NCBI RefSeq assembly: GCF_013155125.1
Contig: NZ_CP053564.1
Coordinates: 2,177,501 to 2,241,500 of the forward strand
Direction: 5' to 3'
DNA from: Pseudonocardia broussonetiae
Lineage (GTDB): Bacteria > Actinomycetota > Actinomycetes > Mycobacteriales > Pseudonocardiaceae
Length of the DNA stretch: 64,000 nt
The notes under the pieces are model-generated. The model worked only from the letters and a program-made list of their open reading frames with translations, was not told where the DNA came from and did no database searches. The translations under genes and the position numbers were made by a program. Positions 53,604 to 61,843 of the stretch are shown here, in pieces; within the stretch, counting starts at the first letter, position 1, and each line of letters begins with the position of its first letter.

Positions 53604-55249
53604 GCCGCTACCTCCTCGGTTGCCGAACGCTCGTCGGGCAGGTCGCCGGCCAGGGCTTGGGCGGCGGTGTAGTCGGCTTTCCAGCGTTGTCGCTGGGAGA
53701 TCGCGTGTAGCAGCAGCGCCGGTCTTGTCGGGACGTCCGGGTCGCCGGGCCGGGTCTTCTCCCACTCGAACGGCCCGTCATCCACTGCGTAGCCGGGCCG
53801 GACTCCGGCGGTGTGGAGGAGTTGCCGAACGAACGCGGCCCGTTCGGCCTGGTGGTCGTCGAGGGTCTTGCCCGACCACTTGCGCGAAACGAGGACGCGG
53901 CGGCCGCCGATGCCCAGGTGTTCGGGGCGGTGGGCCTTGCCCTTGCACTGCCCGGGCACGGCGGTGTGCCGGACCTTCTTGGGCTGGACCCCGTAGAGGA
54001 GCCAGATCGGGCACTGCGGGGAGCACGGGGTGCGGTCGAGTTCGGCGACGAGACGGCGGCGGTGCTCGCGTTGCCGAGCGGTCGGGTCCTCGACGAGCCC
54101 GGCGGCCTGGGAGACGGACTTGGTGAGGTACTTGGTCAGGTAGCCGATGTGGCGCCCGGCCTCCTCGGTGCCGCCGAGGATGCCCTTGACGTGCACCTGG
54201 GCGCCGAACGTGACCGTGTGCCCGGGAGTCAGCAGCACCTCCGGGTCGGTGGCCTCCTCCCAGGTGGGGAGTTCGGCGCCGGTGTCGGGGTCGACGAAGC
54301 CGTGGGCGTCGTCGTTCCACACGGGCGCGTGGTCGCCGCAGTAGACCTGCTGGTCGTGCTCGGGCCACCACACCTGGTGGTAGGTCGCGGCGGTGATCGC
54401 CCGCAGCTCCGCGCGCGGGATGGTGCCCCTGATCGCGGCGTGGAAGTGCGGCGCCCCGCGCTTCTGGGGCTCGATGGTCCCGAAGTACTGGACCTCCCAC
54501 CCGACGCAGCGGCGGGTGTTCTGCCAGAACCGATCGACAATCTTGGGGAAGTGGATCGCGTCGCGGGCAGCGCGGCGGTAGTCGTAGCCGTCCGGGTCGA
54601 GCGCAGCTCCGTCCCCGTCCACCCGCCCGTAGGAGTCCAGGGTGAGGGTGAGGAAGGTGGAGGGCCGGTACTTGCCGCCGAACACCTGCCCGAGCGTGCG
54701 CTTCTCCACCGGCCGCCGGGGCAGGTTCGGAGCGTCCTGCCGTCGCCGGGTCGAGCGCTTCACCGTCGGCCGCTCGGGCGGGTCGAGCGGTTCCAACCGG
54801 CCCGTCACGCCGGCCCGGCGCAGCTCTTCGTCGAGGACGGCGACGGTGTCGCGGATGGCCTCGCGCTCGGATTCCTCGTCCTCCTCCTGGTAGACCGCGT
54901 GCAGGTCCGCCCGGACCGCCAGCAGCTCCTTCTGGGTCTCGGTCGGTGTGGGTCGGGTGGGGATGGGTTCGTGCTCGAGGTGCCAGCCCTCCCGGCACTG
55001 GGTCATCCGGGTGCGGCGGCACTTGTCCGCGCACGGCTTGCAGACGTCATCCCGCCGGGATCCGCAGGGAACGGGGACGACGTCGACCCGCCCGGTGGTC
55101 AGGTCGAGCCGGCGCATGGCCAGCGGGCGGACGCAGACGCCGTGGTCTTCGGCGAGCTGCTGGGCGACGTCCCCGGACAGGGACATCAGGGCCTTCTGCG
55201 CGCGGGTGAGCTGGTCGTAGTCGACGGTCACCGGTTCGGTGGTGGTCAT
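53600..55249 (-). CDS. repSA: RepSA-like replication initiator
   Basis: This 549-residue protein has a Cys cluster (CKPCADKC and nearby C, residues 62-85) that may bind zinc. Rolling-circle motifs follow: FLTLTLDSYG (199-208), the HUH-type PHFHAAI (267-273), and GYLTKYLTKS, whose tyrosines may nick DNA. It resembles RepSA of pSAM2, which starts rolling-circle replication at a double-strand origin in or near its own gene. It overlaps xis and the tra gene by 4 bp each. Confidence 0.88.
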   Translation of the reverse strand: MTTTEPVTVDYDQLTRAQKALMSLSGDVAQQLAEDHGVCVRPLAMRRLDLTTGRVDVVPVPCGSRRDDVCKPCADKCRRTRMTQCREGWHLEHEPIPTRPTPTETQKELLAVRADLHAVYQEEDEESEREAIRDTVAVLDEELRRAGVTGRLEPLDPPERPTVKRSTRRRQDAPNLPRRPVEKRTLGQVFGGKYRPSTFLTLTLDSYGRVDGDGAALDPDGYDYRRAARDAIHFPKIVDRFWQNTRRCVGWEVQYFGTIEPQKRGAPHFHAAIRGTIPRAELRAITAATYHQVWWPEHDQQVYCGDHAPVWNDDAHGFVDPDTGAELPTWEEATDPEVLLTPGHTVTFGAQVHVKGILGGTEEAGRHIGYLTKYLTKSVSQAAGLVEDPTARQREHRRRLVAELDRTPCSPQCPIWLLYGVQPKKVRHTAVPGQCKGKAHRPEHLGIGGRRVLVSRKWSGKTLDDHQAERAAFVRQLLHTAGVRPGYAVDDGPFEWEKTRPGDPDVPTRPALLLHAISQRQRWKADYTAAQALAGDLPDERSATEEVAA

Positions 55250-56838
55250 GCCTGGCCTCCGATCGGTTGCAGCGCCGGAACGGGTGCCGCGAACGGCCCG
55301 CCCTGCACGGGGATGGCCAGCGGGGGCGAGGCGGGGGAGTGGACGAAGTGCTCCAGGTCCTTGATGACGTGGTCGGGCACCCAGGCCGAGCGGACCCGGA
55401 GGGGTTCGCGGATGCCTTCGCCGAACAGGTAGCCGATCCCGGGTTCGTGTTCGCCGATGCGGTTGGCCCAGGCGCCGCGGTCGTAGGCGTGCTCGCCGAG
55501 CACCATCGATACGTGGGACTTGCTCGCCACGCGCAGGCAGATCCGGCGGGGGAACAGCTCGCGGACCGGGACGGTGTCCTTGGTCGGTTCCTGGACGTAG
55601 CCGCGGACGGAGTACCCGAGTGCGCGGCCCTGGGTGGTGAGCAGTGCGACGCGTTCGACGATGGCTTCGCGGGTCTTGCGGTCGCCGACGTAGCGGACCA
55701 GGGCGCCGATCTCGTCGAACTCGACCAGCTCCAACGGAAACTCCCGACTGATCGGGACGACCCGCTTGTGGGTGGAGAACTGCTCCTTGCGGGCGGTCAT
55801 GCCGTCGATCAGGTCGTCCAGCAGCGCCAACGCGTCCTTCGACGTGGAGGCGTAGCGGTGGAATACCCGCCGGCCGTAGGCCAGCTCCATGCCCTTGGGG
55901 TCGATGCCGGAGACGCGGACCAGGCCGTCGCGGATGGCCGGGGCCAGGGAGATGATCGGAGCCCAGGTGAAGGAGTTTTTGCCCGCGCCGGTGGAGCCGG
56001 CGACGAGGGTGTGGCTGCCTTCGATGGCCTGGAACCAGTCGGTGCCGTACTCGCTGCGCCCGGACCACACGCGGCGGAAGTCGACGTGTTCGCCGCGGAC
56101 CCAGGTCAGGTTCCCGAGGTGTTGGCACGGGACGACCGAGGCGAGGCGGTCGTGGCGCTGGAAGTCGATCGACACCAGGTCCGGTCCGAGCTCGCGAACC
56201 TGGCAGCGAGCGACCCCGCGGGCGACGGCCAGTGAGCGGGCGGCGAGGTCGAAGTCCTCCGGGGTCTGCCCGGGCACGAGCCGTACCCGCACTTCGTCCC
56301 AGGACCCGCCCGAGCGGACCCCGACCACGCGGGGTGTGCGGCCCGCGCCGGGCTTCACCTTCGGCTGGACCGCGGACCGCCGGAACGGGTTGACCTGGAC
56401 GTGCACGCCGGGATCGCGGTCGGCGACGGTCAGCCCGCAGGCTCGCAGCCAGCCGGGCATCTTCCGGGCGTAGAGCACCCACCGCAGCCACCAGGCCCGC
56501 AGGTGCCGACCGGCCCAAGGCTCGAAAGAGTCGCGGCCGAGCTGCCACCACCCGAGCAAGCCGAGCCCGATGACCGCGGCGGTGATGGCGAGCGAGGGCC
56601 AGCCCAGCAGGTAGCACCAGGCCGCTGCAACGGCGGTGCTGACACTGGTCCGCCAGTGCTTCACGACTTGGCGTCCTGCCCACAAGACGCCCTTGACGAT
56701 CAGCCAGAGCGTCACGAACACGACGGCGATCGCGGCCAGGGCTTCCAGGAGCTGGGTCAACCAGCGCCCGACCTTGTGCAGCACCCACAGCCCACCCCCG
56801 GCCACGAGGGCGACCAGAACGATCTGCGCGGTACTCAT
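55246..56838 (-). CDS. FtsK/SpoIIIE-type DNA translocase (Tra)
   Basis: This 530-residue protein has three hydrophobic segments in the first 100 residues, then an FtsK-like motor. Walker A is GSTGAGKNS (residues 281-289, Asn in place of the usual Ser/Thr after Lys, then Ser). SGIDPKGMELAYG and Walker B LELVEFDEIGAL follow. It is the likely conjugative pump that moves double-stranded element DNA between mycelial cells. ATG 56838 abuts the preceding gene's stop in TGATG. Confidence 0.9.
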   Translation of the reverse strand: MSTAQIVLVALVAGGGLWVLHKVGRWLTQLLEALAAIAVVFVTLWLIVKGVLWAGRQVVKHWRTSVSTAVAAAWCYLLGWPSLAITAAVIGLGLLGWWQLGRDSFEPWAGRHLRAWWLRWVLYARKMPGWLRACGLTVADRDPGVHVQVNPFRRSAVQPKVKPGAGRTPRVVGVRSGGSWDEVRVRLVPGQTPEDFDLAARSLAVARGVARCQVRELGPDLVSIDFQRHDRLASVVPCQHLGNLTWVRGEHVDFRRVWSGRSEYGTDWFQAIEGSHTLVAGSTGAGKNSFTWAPIISLAPAIRDGLVRVSGIDPKGMELAYGRRVFHRYASTSKDALALLDDLIDGMTARKEQFSTHKRVVPISREFPLELVEFDEIGALVRYVGDRKTREAIVERVALLTTQGRALGYSVRGYVQEPTKDTVPVRELFPRRICLRVASKSHVSMVLGEHAYDRGAWANRIGEHEPGIGYLFGEGIREPLRVRSAWVPDHVIKDLEHFVHSPASPPLAIPVQGGPFAAPVPALQPIGGQA

Positions 56839-57155
56839 CACGCCACCTCCCCAGCGACAGGGGCGGACCATCGCTGGTGCGCGGCCTGCCGGGTAACGCC
56901 GAGTCGGGCGGCGATCTCGCCCCAGGAGTAGCCGGCCTCTCGGAGCCCGGTCACGGCGTCGCTGATGGCGGCGTCAAGTTCCACGGAGAGGGCGGCGAGG
57001 TCGGGCAGAGCGTCCACGTCACCGGCAGCGATCCGACGGCCGGCGGCTCGGATGACCCGACGGCCGAACGCGGCGAACTCCGAGTTCTCCACCACCCGCG
57101 CCGTTCGTCCATTCGTCAAGGTGGCGTTAACGCGGGATCGGGTCCGGGCGCTCAC
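56838..57155 (-). CDS. Small helix-turn-helix protein of the AICE
   Basis: This 105-residue protein starts at GTG 57155. A C-terminal helix-turn-helix (SWGEIAARLGVTRQAAHQRW) follows an N-terminal DNA-inert-looking helical part. It probably regulates the transfer operon. It is coupled to whiB by GTGA and to the tra gene by TGATG. Confidence 0.75.
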   Translation of the reverse strand: MSARTRSRVNATLTNGRTARVVENSEFAAFGRRVIRAAGRRIAAGDVDALPDLAALSVELDAAISDAVTGLREAGYSWGEIAARLGVTRQAAHQRWSAPVAGEVA

Positions 57156-57457
57156 GCAGCCACCGCCCCAGTCGGCCCGATCAGTGGACGCTGCCCGAGG
57201 AACAGGGCCGTCCGCTCGTCCGGGGTGAGGCCGGCTGTGATGCCCCAGCGCCGGGCCGGGCTCTCGGACGCCATGACGTCGGCGAGGCACGGCACCCGGA
57301 CCGGGCACCCCGTGCAGATCCGGCGGGCCGCGGTGACGGCCGGTCCTGTGGGGGTCAGGTCGAGCGGGTAGAAGGTCTCCGGGTCGGCGGCGGCGCAGGC
57401 CGCGAGCTGGCGCCAGTCCCATCCGGCGAGGTCGGCGAGGTGGACCGGGGCGGTCAT
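57152..57457 (-). CDS. WhiB-family transcriptional regulator of the AICE
   Basis: This 101-residue protein has four Cys for a 4Fe-4S cluster: the first in LAACAAADPETFYP and three in RRICTGCPVRVPCL. The WhiB turn appears as RWGITAGLTPDER rather than the usual GVWGG form. It may sense redox state or oxygen and control element genes. Element-borne WhiB proteins are common in actinobacteria. Confidence 0.88.
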   Translation of the reverse strand: MTAPVHLADLAGWDWRQLAACAAADPETFYPLDLTPTGPAVTAARRICTGCPVRVPCLADVMASESPARRWGITAGLTPDERTALFLGQRPLIGPTGAVAA

Positions 57458-57861
57458 GCCGTCACCCCCAGCTCGGCCCAGTTGGACAGCGCTCCGGCGG
57501 CGTCGGAGGTTGGCCGGTGGTCGGTGCGGGCGCGCCAGTCCGCGGCGGTGTCGCGCCAGAACCGGGACCGTTCCTGCTGCCTGTGCCCGGCCGCCAGGGC
57601 CGCCTTGCCGTGTAGCCGGTCGAATCCGGCGCGGTAGGTCCAGCGGGCCAGGACCCGCCACCACGCCGCCCGCCGGGCACAGACCCGCGCCAGGGCGAGC
57701 GCGCGGTGGGCGTGCTCGACGTTGCTGGTGTGCGGCATCCGGGCCGCGAGGTCGTAGGCGTCGTCCAGCTCGGCCAGGGCGGTGACGATGTGGGCCGGGA
57801 TGTCCGGGACGACTCGCGTCGCCGCCGAGTCAGCGGGTGGGGCGATCAGGGGTGTGCGCAT
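57454..57861 (-). CDS. Hypothetical AICE protein
   Basis: This 135-residue basic, Ala/Arg-rich protein starts at ATG 57861 and is predicted helical (HRALALARVCARRAAWWRVLARW). No family recognised. It heads the seven-gene minus-strand unit and is coupled to whiB by ATGA. Confidence 0.65.
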   Translation of the reverse strand: MRTPLIAPPADSAATRVVPDIPAHIVTALAELDDAYDLAARMPHTSNVEHAHRALALARVCARRAAWWRVLARWTYRAGFDRLHGKAALAAGHRQQERSRFWRDTAADWRARTDHRPTSDAAGALSNWAELGVTA

Positions 57862-57922
57862 CTAAGGTCGGTGTCCTTCCGGGACTCGGTTCCTTGCCAG
57901 GGGTTGGGCTCGTGGAAGGTCA

Positions 57923-57957
57923 GGAGGGGAGCCCGGTTGCAGCCGCGGCTCCCCTCC
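57923..57957 (-). terminator. Terminator after pra
   Basis: A perfect 11-bp stem (GGAGGGGAGCC and complement) with a 13-base loop follows the pra stop and separates it from the tra-int unit. Confidence 0.65.
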
Positions 57958-57967
57958 GCCATGTCGC

Positions 57968-58402
57968 TCAGGCGGCCTCCCCGGTGTGCGCGCGGGGCGT
58001 CGGCTTACCCGCGCCGGCCTGTTGCGGGGCGCGCATCGCCGAGGCCCGAAAGCTGTAGGCGATACGGGTCCGGCCGCCGTTCTCGTTGAGATAGGGCGTG
58101 ACGGTGAGCCCGTCGAACTCCACCGGACGGAACGGCATCCCCGCGATCGCCTCCGGCGGGACCGGCTGATGCGGGGCGGCGATCTTCACGGTGACCGTCT
58201 TGGCGTCCTTACGGGCGTCCGGGTCGGGGTCGAGCACCGACACCGACCACACCAACTGGCCGGTCTCCTTGTCGGTGGCCTGCACCGGCCGCTCTCGGGT
58301 CGAGCGCTCGAAGTCCCGGACCGGCTCGACCTCCCCGACGACGTAGGCGCCGTGCGGGAACACGTCCCCGTGGTTGACCTTGAACTTGCCGTTGATCGCC
58401 AT
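57968..58402 (-). CDS. pra: Pra-like replication/integration/excision activator
   Basis: This 144-residue protein begins AINGKFKVNHGDVFPHGAYVVGEVEPVRDFERS and has PFRPVEFDGLTVTPYLNENGGRTRIAYSFRA. It matches, from memory, the proteins annotated as plasmid replication, integration and excision activators in AICEs (Pra of pSAM2). It would switch on rep, xis and int. Its promoter carries a perfect palindrome that also occurs, in part, before korSA, as known for pSAM2 KorSA. Confidence 0.75.
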   Translation of the reverse strand: MAINGKFKVNHGDVFPHGAYVVGEVEPVRDFERSTRERPVQATDKETGQLVWSVSVLDPDPDARKDAKTVTVKIAAPHQPVPPEAIAGMPFRPVEFDGLTVTPYLNENGGRTRIAYSFRASAMRAPQQAGAGKPTPRAHTGEAA

Positions 58403-58431
58403 TGCGCCTCCTGAGTGTGCGGCAGGCTGTC

Positions 58432-58469
58432 TGGCCTATGCCACTTACCACTATAAGTGGCATAGGCCA
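58432..58469. promoter_or_regulatory. KorSA operator in the pra promoter
   Basis: TGGCCTATGCCACTTA and its exact complement are separated by CCACTA, 30 bp upstream of the pra start. CCTATGCCACTTACCACTATAAG within it matches 20 of 23 positions of a site before korSA. In pSAM2, KorSA represses both pra and korSA through such a shared site. Confidence 0.75.
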
Positions 58470-58510
58470 CTGAGGCAATGGGGGTGTGGATGACTTGCCC
58501 ACGGCCGGGG

Positions 58511-59257
58511 CTACCGGGCCAGCGGGTACTCCTGGCGGAAGGCCCAATGATCGGGTGGGTAGGTGGCCTCGTCGAACTGGATCGGCTGGTCCGAGCTGCC
58601 GTAGGCGGTCAGTCGGTAGACCAGGACGGCGGCCGGGCGGGGGAGTTCGAGCAGTCGACGTTCCTCGGCCGTTGCCAGGCGCGCCGCAACCTGGTCCCGG
58701 GCGTACTCGGAGTCGCGGCCGGTCACCTCGGCGATGTACTTGCCCGTCCCGCCCAGCAGCCGTTCCGGGTGCAGCAGCCGCGGGGCCGGCCCGGCGAGCT
58801 GAGGGGCGAACCACGATGTCGACAGCTCGATCGGTCGGCCGCCCTCACCGCGCAGCAGACGAGTGCGGCGGATGACCTCGCTGCCGGTCGGGAGCTGTAG
58901 CGCCTCGACGACGTGATCGGCGCCGGTCACGATGTCGGTGGCGAGGAACTCGACGGACTCGGCCGCCCCGTACATCGTGCCCAGGTCGCGGCCCCGCTCG
59001 TAGCGCTCACGCGCCCGGGGAGCGGCCTGACTCGCCCGCACGTAGGTGCCCGACCCCTGCCGGGACTCCACGAGACCCTGAACGCGCAGCGACTCCAGTG
59101 CGCGGGCCGCGGTCGGGCGGGCCACGCTCCACCGCACCGCCAGCTCACGCTCCGACGGGACCTCATCACCGGGGTTGAGGTCTCCGCGCACGATCTGGTC
59201 GCGGATGTGGCCGGCTATCTGCAGGTACTTCGGGAGCACCTTCTGGATCTCGGGCAT
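58511..59257 (-). CDS. korSA: KorSA-type GntR/UTRA repressor
   Basis: This 248-residue protein has the GntR winged helix (YLQIAGHIRDQIVRGDLNPGDEVPSERELAVRWSVARPTAARALESLRVQGLV) at residues 11-65. A UTRA effector domain follows (IRRTRLL, STSWF, VYRLTAYGSSDQPIQFDEATYPPDHWAF). It should keep pra off and the element integrated. Sites in its own promoter suggest autoregulation. Confidence 0.87.
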   Translation of the reverse strand: MPEIQKVLPKYLQIAGHIRDQIVRGDLNPGDEVPSERELAVRWSVARPTAARALESLRVQGLVESRQGSGTYVRASQAAPRARERYERGRDLGTMYGAAESVEFLATDIVTGADHVVEALQLPTGSEVIRRTRLLRGEGGRPIELSTSWFAPQLAGPAPRLLHPERLLGGTGKYIAEVTGRDSEYARDQVAARLATAEERRLLELPRPAAVLVYRLTAYGSSDQPIQFDEATYPPDHWAFRQEYPLAR

Positions 59258-59284
59258 CTGCCCCTCGCTGGGCTCATCAACTGT

Positions 59285-59307
59285 CCTATGCCACTTGCCA
59301 CTGTAGG
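59285..59307. promoter_or_regulatory. KorSA operator between korSA and the DUF1152 gene
   Basis: CCTATGCCACTTGCCACTGTAGG lies in the 88-bp divergent gap and differs at three positions from the pra site. It can repress korSA and, from the other side, the DUF1152 gene, so this cargo may be induced when the element is. Confidence 0.65.
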
Positions 59308-59345
59308 CGCCTATCGTTCACTGGAGTTCACGTAGGGTCGCGCAG

Positions 59346-60437
59346 GTGGGGACCCTCACTGTGGCCGCCGGAGGCGGTGGCGACGCCATCACCGGCGCCG
59401 CGATTGCCGGCCGCCACGCCACAGCCGGCCCGCCGATCGTCATGACCTACTCATGGGACCGACTTATGATCGACCCACTCCCCGGACCACGCACCGCCGC
59501 CGACTTCACCGGACTGCGCAAGCTCGCTCCGAACGTGCTCGAAGTGGTCGCCACGACCACGCCCATCGGCGGCGCCGGCTCGTCGCTCCCGAGGCTCGCA
59601 GCCGAGCTGCCCGCGCGGCTCCTGCTGCTCGATCCGAGCGGGGGAGCGGTCGGCATGGCCCACCAGATCGTGGCAGCGGTCGAGTACTTCCAGCTCGACG
59701 ACGTAGACCTGATCGACGTTGGAGGCGATGCCCTCACCAACGGCGCGGACCTGGGGCTGCGCAGCCCGCTCGCGGATCAGCTGGCACTCGCCGCATGCGT
59801 TCGGACTGGAATCCCGACCCGGCTACTCATCGCCGGTGCCGGTCTCGACGGCGAGCTGCCGGCCGCCGTGATTGCGGAGCGCCTGACCCAGCTCGACGCG
59901 CAGGACCTTCCCGCGCTTGACGCCGAATCCATCGCCGCCGTCCGCCATGTGTTCGGGTGGCACCCGTCCGAGGCATCTGGGCTGCTTGCCGCGGCCGCCG
60001 CGGGACGCCGCGGAAGTGTCGAAGTCCGTGACGCAGGCGATCACGTCGAGATGACAGACGCCACGACGCTTCTGTCCGCGGTCGACGCGAAGCGAGCCGC
60101 CGAAGTGACCCCCGCTGCGCAGATACTCGACGCCAAATCGCTTGATGACGCAGAGCGGTCAATCCGCGAAGTCACCGGAATCTCCGAGATTGCGTACGAG
60201 ACCCAAAAGGCTAAACGGCTGGCCACCGGTCATGCTCACGAGCCCACCGAAGCCGATCTACCCGTCGTTGATCGCTTCGCCGACAGCGCCCGCCTGCACG
60301 GAGCAGAGTTCATCAGTGTCCGCCGCCTGTCGGAACTCGTCGGCGCAACGACACTTTCTACGTTTACCGCCCTAACTGATCTGCTCGCGACCAATCGTTC
60401 TAAACGGTATGAACCGTCGTTGTATCGAACCACGTAG
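59346..60437 (+). CDS. DUF1152 family protein (AICE cargo)
   Basis: This 363-residue protein starts at GTG 59346. It matches DUF1152: LTVAAGGGGDAITGAAIA (N-terminal glycine loop), SWDRLMIDPLPGPRT, LLLDPSGGAVG, DVGGDALTNGADLGLRSPLADQLALAA, AGAGLDGEL and LDAKSLDDAERSIREVTG. The last 60 residues extend beyond the pattern I know. Function is undescribed; the glycine loops suggest nucleotide or sugar-phosphate binding. It is divergent from korSA and 55 bp before an AT-richer membrane-protein gene. Confidence 0.82.
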   Translation: MGTLTVAAGGGGDAITGAAIAGRHATAGPPIVMTYSWDRLMIDPLPGPRTAADFTGLRKLAPNVLEVVATTTPIGGAGSSLPRLAAELPARLLLLDPSGGAVGMAHQIVAAVEYFQLDDVDLIDVGGDALTNGADLGLRSPLADQLALAACVRTGIPTRLLIAGAGLDGELPAAVIAERLTQLDAQDLPALDAESIAAVRHVFGWHPSEASGLLAAAAAGRRGSVEVRDAGDHVEMTDATTLLSAVDAKRAAEVTPAAQILDAKSLDDAERSIREVTGISEIAYETQKAKRLATGHAHEPTEADLPVVDRFADSARLHGAEFISVRRLSELVGATTLSTFTALTDLLATNRSKRYEPSLYRTT

Positions 60438-60492
60438 GCGGTCGCTCTCACGGGTCCAGTAGAGTAGGTCCCTTCAAAGGAGTAGGGGACTG

Positions 60493-61173
60493 ATGCTACA
60501 GCCGACGCGGGTAACTGTTTCACGAAAGCTGCGGCCTAAGAGATTGACAGGCGGGGAGCTTTCGGAGCTGATCGCTCTCGCTATTGACGGCGCAAGCCGC
60601 GTTATCACGTCAGCCGAGTGGCGAGGTGGAGAACAGACACGCTCTACAGATGTGACCAAGCTAGTGGAGGTCCACCGTCCGCACGACCTGATCAAAATGG
60701 ACTTGCTGGTGTTCTACCCCGACGACTCCGCTCTTGATTTCGAATTGATCGGAACCTTTGATCAGTCGGCAGAAGCCAGCACTGGAACGGCCCTTGCTCG
60801 CGCACATCAGATTGAAAGCCGGTACTCCGCGATTCCGACGCGCCGTGCGGCGCTACTGGTTGCCCGGGCACTGCTCTGGGCCAGCCTCCTTGTAGGAGTC
60901 CTAGTCTGTTGGAGCTTGCTCTCCCGGCTGATTGATTTAAATTCGCTCCCATTCCCGGTGTCGGTATCCATCATGGGCATATTTTTGGCTGTGGTTGCAG
61001 TAGTTGCTTGGCTAACAGCAAGCAGGGTATGGGAGCTTGCTCCAAGCAGAACATCCGTTATTCCTATCGATTTGTCATGGTTTCGCAATCCAGCAATTAT
61101 GGTGCCTCTTTTTGGGGCATCAGCAACAGCGGTCACGGCAACGGTTGCAGCCATTACGCTCCTCACGCGCTAA
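60493..61173 (+). CDS. Three-TM protein downstream of DUF1152 (AICE cargo)
   Basis: This 226-residue protein starts at ATG 60493 after AAGGAG. A soluble N-terminal domain of about 115 residues (ELSELIALAIDGASRVITSAEWRGGEQ, KMDLLVFYPDDSALDFELIGTFD) precedes helices at about 117-142, 150-172 and 197-222. Codon use is visibly AT-richer than the rest of the window, pointing to separate origin. No family recognised. The cytosolic domain plus membrane bundle resembles membrane effectors of defence systems, but that is inference. Confidence 0.72.
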   Translation: MLQPTRVTVSRKLRPKRLTGGELSELIALAIDGASRVITSAEWRGGEQTRSTDVTKLVEVHRPHDLIKMDLLVFYPDDSALDFELIGTFDQSAEASTGTALARAHQIESRYSAIPTRRAALLVARALLWASLLVGVLVCWSLLSRLIDLNSLPFPVSVSIMGIFLAVVAVVAWLTASRVWELAPSRTSVIPIDLSWFRNPAIMVPLFGASATAVTATVAAITLLTR

Positions 61174-61487
61174 CGCTCGCACCCAACGTCGCGGTGTGTG
61201 GCGTCGACGAGCTTTAACGCTCGCCGCCACGCTGCGGGTCGTTCGACCGTGGTAGCCCCTGCGCTCCGGGCGACGCCTCCCCTGGCCACCCACCGCGCTT
61301 CGGCGGGCGTCACCAGCAGTGCTGCCGAATCTGTCTCTTTAGGATCAAGCGCGCCGCCTCCGGCGGCGCGGGGCCGGCCACGCCGGCCCCGGCACTCGCT
61401 CACTACACCTCCGGCCCGTTCGCGGCGCCGTGGCCGCCTACCCGGCCCCACTGCCAGAAGACGAGCGAGCGTGCTCCCAGGACTGAT
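61174..61487. other. Non-coding region with two adjacent GC hairpins
   Basis: No credible gene in 314 bp between convergent cargo genes. At 61351-61390 two hairpins stand side by side: GCGCCGCC-tcc-GGCGGCGC and GGGGCCGG-ccacg-CCGGCCCC. They follow TCTCTTTAGGATCAA. They may be back-to-back terminators or an origin/transfer-related structure. Confidence 0.55.
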
Positions 61488-61793
61488 TCAGCGACGAACG
61501 ACCCGACGAAGCTCATCCAGCGACGGCGCGCCGGACACCCCGTCCGCAGACCGATAGACCCGACACGACAGGTTCGCCGCCGGCGTCGCCTGCTCCGCGA
61601 ACGGATCCACCCCATCGATCAGGACCGTGGGCGACCCAGCGAACGCAGCCGCCGATCCGATCGAGTCCTCAGTGAGCGTGCGGACCATGATCAAGGTGTC
61701 GGAGCGCCCGGTATCATCGAGCGCCCGACGCAGACGTTCGTAGGCCGGCGCTTCGTTCGGGCAGTCCGACACAACCAGCAGCTCGACCCGCAT
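61488..61793 (-). CDS. Thioredoxin-like small protein (AICE cargo)
   Basis: This 101-residue protein has a thioredoxin-like fold with a single-Cys motif in VVSDCPNEAPAYERLRRAL. FAGSPTVLIDGVDPFAE and NLSCRVYRSADGVSGAPS complete the pattern. From memory such proteins often lie near mercury or thiol-stress genes in actinobacteria. Probably redox or thiol chemistry; no merA or merB is present. Confidence 0.75.
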   Translation of the reverse strand: MRVELLVVSDCPNEAPAYERLRRALDDTGRSDTLIMVRTLTEDSIGSAAAFAGSPTVLIDGVDPFAEQATPAANLSCRVYRSADGVSGAPSLDELRRVVRR

Positions 61794-61843
61794 AGCCGCA
61801 AGTGTGCCTGGCTCAGCCCCCCGAGGGGCAGCCGGTGAACGCT

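Noticed and set aside
61198..61557. 119-codon plus-strand frame in the AICE gap
   Set aside because: It crosses two strong hairpins and the end of the thioredoxin-like gene, with low-complexity Arg/Pro/Ser sequence and no ribosome binding site.
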